Notes under the pieces: model-generated | Databases searched by the model: none | What the model saw: only the letters and a program-made list of their open reading frames with translations | Told to the model about the DNA's origin: nothing | Assembly (NCBI GenBank): GCA_020430005.1 | Contig: JAGQKQ010000079.1 | Coordinates: forward strand, 1 to 7,858 | DNA: 7,858 nt | From: Candidatus Omnitrophota bacterium | Lineage (GTDB): Bacteria; Omnitrophota; Gorgyraeia; Zapsychrales; Zapsychraceae | Direction of reading: 5' to 3' | Part shown: one piece after another, positions 5,932-7,858 of the stretch | Layout of the letters: each line of letters begins with the position of its first letter | Numbering within the stretch: the first letter of the stretch is position 1 | Program-made: the position numbers and the translations under genes

Positions 5932-6210
5932 TTATTTTTGCTCTAATTCGGCTACTGTCTGTGCTTTAATAGCTAACGCGTGGATACCCTGTCCCATATA
6001 ATCGTTTAAAATCATATAAATCATCTTATGCCGCTGAACACGGGTCTTTCCGACAAAGGCATCTGAAACGATATGAATAGAAAAATGTCCCCCCCCTGAT
6101 TTGGTGGATTCCGCATGACCAGCGTGTTTGGCACTGTCATCTATAACTACCAAACGATCCACATTCATAGACTGATGCAGAATTTCTTCGATTTTGTCTT
6201 TGCTCAGCAT
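5932..6210 (-). CDS. bolA: BolA family protein
   Basis: 92 residues, the full length of the family. Conserved features: HAGH at 29-32, GGGHFSIHIVSDAF at 39-52, QRHKMIY at 59-65 and IHALAIKA at 76-83. The HAGH loop and the invariant H77 are the likely iron-sulfur ligands when BolA pairs with a monothiol glutaredoxin; the fold is a KH-like class II domain. Known BolA proteins act in Fe-S trafficking and redox response, and some in transcription and cell shape. The HAGH form resembles the proteobacterial/mitochondrial group more than E. coli BolA. No Shine-Dalgarno precedes the ATG, and the only 38 bp before the divergent gltP leave little room for a promoter. A near-leaderless transcript or a promoter inside gltP is possible. 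The upstream in-frame stop at 6247-6249 rules out a much longer start. Confidence 0.93.
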   Translation of the reverse strand: MLSKDKIEEILHQSMNVDRLVVIDDSAKHAGHAESTKSGGGHFSIHIVSDAFVGKTRVQRHKMIYMILNDYMGQGIHALAIKAQTVAELEQK

Positions 6211-6248
6211 AGGAGATAGTGTAACATAGCTTTTACGGGAAATACATT

Positions 6249-7478
6249 ATGAAATTATCCTTAAACGCTCAAATCCTGTTGGCCGCTGTTTTTGGTGTAG
6301 CCGTTGGCTTCTTCCTATTTCATCTTGGTCCGGAATCCTCTATTACCGTCCAAACCGTTTACTATTGCGGCATTATTGGTAAAATCTTTGTCAGCCTTCT
6401 AAAGATGATCTTAATTCCACTGGTATTTACATCCATCACAGTGGGGATTGCCAATCTGCGCGCGCATGCGCAAATGCAAAAGGTCTGGCGACTGTCTCTT
6501 CTTTATTACATTTCAACAACAGCGCTGGCTGTTATCCTGGGATTGTTCGCAGTTAATCTATTCAAGCCCGGAGCGCATCTACAAATGGCCATGTTTCAAG
6601 ACGCCATTAACCAACCCACCCTGGCGGAATCCCTGACGATTCTCCAGTTTATCGAAAACTTCCTGGCCAATTTGTTTGTCAATCCTATTCAGGCTATGGC
6701 CAACGGCATGGTTCTGCCGACAATCATGTTTGCCCTGTTTTTAGGCATTGCCTTAATTGTCGCCGGGGATAAAGCCAAGACAACCTTAAACCTGATGAAC
6801 GAACTCTTCCAGTTGATTATGATGATTGTTAACTGGATTATGAAAATTTTACCGATCGGCATCTGCGCGTTACTGATTAAACTTGTTGCAACACAGGACC
6901 CATCTTTCTTCAAAAGTCTGGGCACATTCATTGCCGTGGTGATTGGAACAACCTTGTTCCACGGTTTTATTACGCTTCCTTTGTTACTCATAACCCTTGG
7001 CCGGTTTAATTTGTTCACTTACTATCGCGGTGTTTCTGAAGCTTTGATTACAGCTTTCTCCACCAGTTCCAGTGCGGCCACGTTACCTATTACAACCCGG
7101 TGCATGGAAGAAAATTTAAAAGTGGACAAAGATGTCGCCGGATTTGTCCTTCCATTGGGTGCGACTATTAATATGGATGGAACAGCCCTGTATGAAGCGG
7201 TGGCTGCTTTATTTGTCGCCAATCTGGCTGGTATTGATTTAAACCTTGCCCAGCAATGTGTGGTCTTTTTTATGGCCATTTTAGCATCTGTCGGTGCCCC
7301 CGGCATTCCCAGTGCCGGTATGGTCACAATGGTTATGGTTCTGCAATCGGTCGGCCTGCCTGCTGAGGCCATCGCCATCCTCTTACCCATCGATCGTCTC
7401 CTGGATGCCGTGCGGACAATGGTCAACGTTAAAGGCGACACTATCGGCACCATCATTGTAGACCGCCACACTCACTAA
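6249..7478 (+). CDS. gltP: Dicarboxylate/amino acid:cation symporter, glutamate/aspartate type
   Basis: 409-residue inner-membrane secondary transporter of the DAACS/SLC1 family. It couples substrate uptake to Na+ or H+ and works as a trimer by an elevator mechanism. Transport-core motifs are intact: HP1 serine stretch STSSS (271-275), TM7 NMDGT (308-312), HP2 GAPGIPSAG (349-357), and TM8 with D382, D386, R389 and N393. These align with D390, D394, R397 and N401 of archaeal GltPh. R389 is the residue that binds the acidic side-chain carboxylate, so glutamate, aspartate or C4-dicarboxylate is the expected substrate rather than neutral amino acids. The ion cannot be decided. Start choice: ATG with GGGA eight bases upstream; the N-terminus has normal family length. 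It is divergent from bolA and followed directly by a large palindrome, then gshA. Confidence 0.93.
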   Translation: MKLSLNAQILLAAVFGVAVGFFLFHLGPESSITVQTVYYCGIIGKIFVSLLKMILIPLVFTSITVGIANLRAHAQMQKVWRLSLLYYISTTALAVILGLFAVNLFKPGAHLQMAMFQDAINQPTLAESLTILQFIENFLANLFVNPIQAMANGMVLPTIMFALFLGIALIVAGDKAKTTLNLMNELFQLIMMIVNWIMKILPIGICALLIKLVATQDPSFFKSLGTFIAVVIGTTLFHGFITLPLLLITLGRFNLFTYYRGVSEALITAFSTSSSAATLPITTRCMEENLKVDKDVAGFVLPLGATINMDGTALYEAVAALFVANLAGIDLNLAQQCVVFFMAILASVGAPGIPSAGMVTMVMVLQSVGLPAEAIAILLPIDRLLDAVRTMVNVKGDTIGTIIVDRHTH

Positions 7479-7569
7479 ATTAGGGACGTACACCTTTTTC
7501 CCTATTTTTAAAATCAAAACTTGTGGCATTACTAGTGTAAAAAGGGGGAAAAGGTGTACGTCCCTAATT
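7478..7569. repeat. 92-bp palindromic element with perfect 21-bp arms
   Basis: Bases 7478-7498 are the exact inverse complement of 7549-7569; the core is AGGGACGTACACC against GGTGTACGTCCCT. After a one-base bulge, CCC (7500-7502) pairs with GGG (7546-7548), leaving a loop of about 43 bases. The left arm begins on the last base of the gltP stop codon, and the right arm ends five bases before the gshA -35 box. There is no T-run, so a standard terminator is unlikely. The outermost unit TTAGGG...CCCTAA is flanked by TAAA on both sides (7476-7479 and 7569-7572), a possible but weak target duplication. It resembles a non-autonomous palindromic element (MITE or REP-like); no transposase lies in the window. 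Confidence 0.8.
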
Positions 7570-7574
7570 AAAGC

Positions 7575-7603
7575 TCGACATTTTCCCTGTTATAAGAGAT
7601 AAT
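7575..7603 (+). promoter_or_regulatory. Sigma-70 promoter of gshA
   Basis: TCGACA (7575-7580) and GATAAT (7598-7603) are 17 bases apart, each matching consensus at 5 of 6. The predicted start near 7610 gives a leader of about 26 nt carrying AGGAG. Its nearness to the palindrome's right arm means the element could affect this promoter. Confidence 0.6.
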
Positions 7604-7635
7604 ATCTTTCTAATTTAAGCACAGGAGAAATTGTA

Positions 7636-7858
7636 GTGAATAGTACAAAAATAACAACTCCCACAGACACAATGATTTATCTCATTGAGAAAATCAAAAA
7701 GAATCAGGCAAAGATCCATCAGTGGCTGGAATCCTATGAAGGCGCCAAGGAGCTTCCTTTATATTCATCCGTAGATATTCGTGATGCAGGTTTTAAAATG
7801 TCCGTGGTTGATACAAATATCTTTCCAGCCGGATTCAATAATTTATGTGAGCATGGCT
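7636..7858 (+). CDS. gshA: Glutamate-cysteine ligase, proteobacterial GshA type, first 74 codons
   Basis: Partial gene cut by the right edge. The product would catalyse the ATP-dependent joining of glutamate and cysteine, the first and limiting step of glutathione synthesis, in the cytoplasm. The visible N-terminus includes an Ile/Lys-rich helix followed by SSVDIRDAGFKMSVVDTN and IFPAGFNNL. I recognise this as the conserved opening of the GshA family found in many beta- and gammaproteobacteria, distinct from the E. coli ATP-grasp-unrelated and plant types. The start is GTG at 7636, chosen because AGGAG lies eight bases upstream. An ATG at codon 13 (7672) is the alternative but has no such site. 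The gene has its own promoter behind the palindrome. Only the first 74 residues were seen, so catalytic integrity cannot be judged. Confidence 0.85.
   Translation, partial: MNSTKITTPTDTMIYLIEKIKKNQAKIHQWLESYEGAKELPLYSSVDIRDAGFKMSVVDTNIFPAGFNNLCEHG

Noticed and set aside
5919..5934. CGCG-T6-CGCG as a bolA terminator
   Set aside because: A 4-bp stem with the T-run in the loop rather than after the stem does not fit an intrinsic terminator.
7022..7471. 149-aa minus-strand open frame opposite gltP
   Set aside because: It is antisense to the conserved transport core of gltP; the Thr/Ala/Met-rich, motif-free product is typical of a shadow frame.
1..7858. CRISPR arrays, tRNA or rRNA genes, phage or toxin-antitoxin systems
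   Set aside because: No regularly spaced repeats, cloverleaf-like sequence, rRNA motifs, recombinase or toxin-like small gene pairs were seen on either strand.

Overview
The window comes from a diderm (Gram-negative) bacterium with AT-leaning DNA. The evidence is a probable outer-membrane lipoprotein, a Spy/CpxP-like periplasmic protein, a PEP-CTERM exosortase substrate, BolA and a proteobacterial-type glutamate-cysteine ligase. PEP-CTERM proteins and TMTC-like TPR membrane proteins are common both in Proteobacteria and in environmental lineages such as Omnitrophota. I cannot choose between these from the sequence alone.

Layout. Eight genes lie on the minus strand. In transcription order (high to low coordinates) they are bolA (6210-5932), ssb (5773-5372), a 670-aa GT-C/TPR membrane protein (5323-3311), a MAPEG-family membrane protein (3265-2894), a Spy-like metal-binding periplasmic protein (2817-2371), a PEP-CTERM surface protein (2161-1463), a TonB-C-domain lipoprotein (1389-964) and a glutamate dehydrogenase that runs off the left edge (861-1). 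Two genes lie on the plus strand: a glutamate/aspartate-type symporter gltP (6249-7478), divergent from bolA, and the first 74 codons of gshA (7636 onward), cut by the right edge. No stretch longer than about 210 bp lacks a gene.

Control signals. Intrinsic terminators follow the Spy-like gene (about 2312-2353) and the PEP-CTERM gene (about 1408-1449). Plausible sigma-70 promoters precede gdh, the PEP-CTERM gene, ssb and gshA. A 12-bp-arm AT-only-core palindrome overlaps the predicted gdh start region and looks like an operator. A 92-bp inverted repeat with perfect 21-bp arms fills the gltP-gshA gap and looks like a small dispersed palindromic or MITE/REP-like element.

How the genes may fit together. 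Several genes concern glutamate and thiols: glutamate import (gltP), glutamate oxidation (gdh), glutathione synthesis (gshA), a MAPEG protein from a glutathione-linked superfamily, and BolA, which works with monothiol glutaredoxins. A second theme is the cell envelope: the PEP-CTERM protein, the TMTC-like putative glycosyltransferase, the TonB-C lipoprotein and the Spy-like protein. I see no clear new defence or mobile system. The most unusual items are the Spy-like protein with metal-ligand-rich sequence at both ends, the SSB with a non-canonical C-terminal tip, the bacterial TMTC-like protein and the two palindromic repeats.
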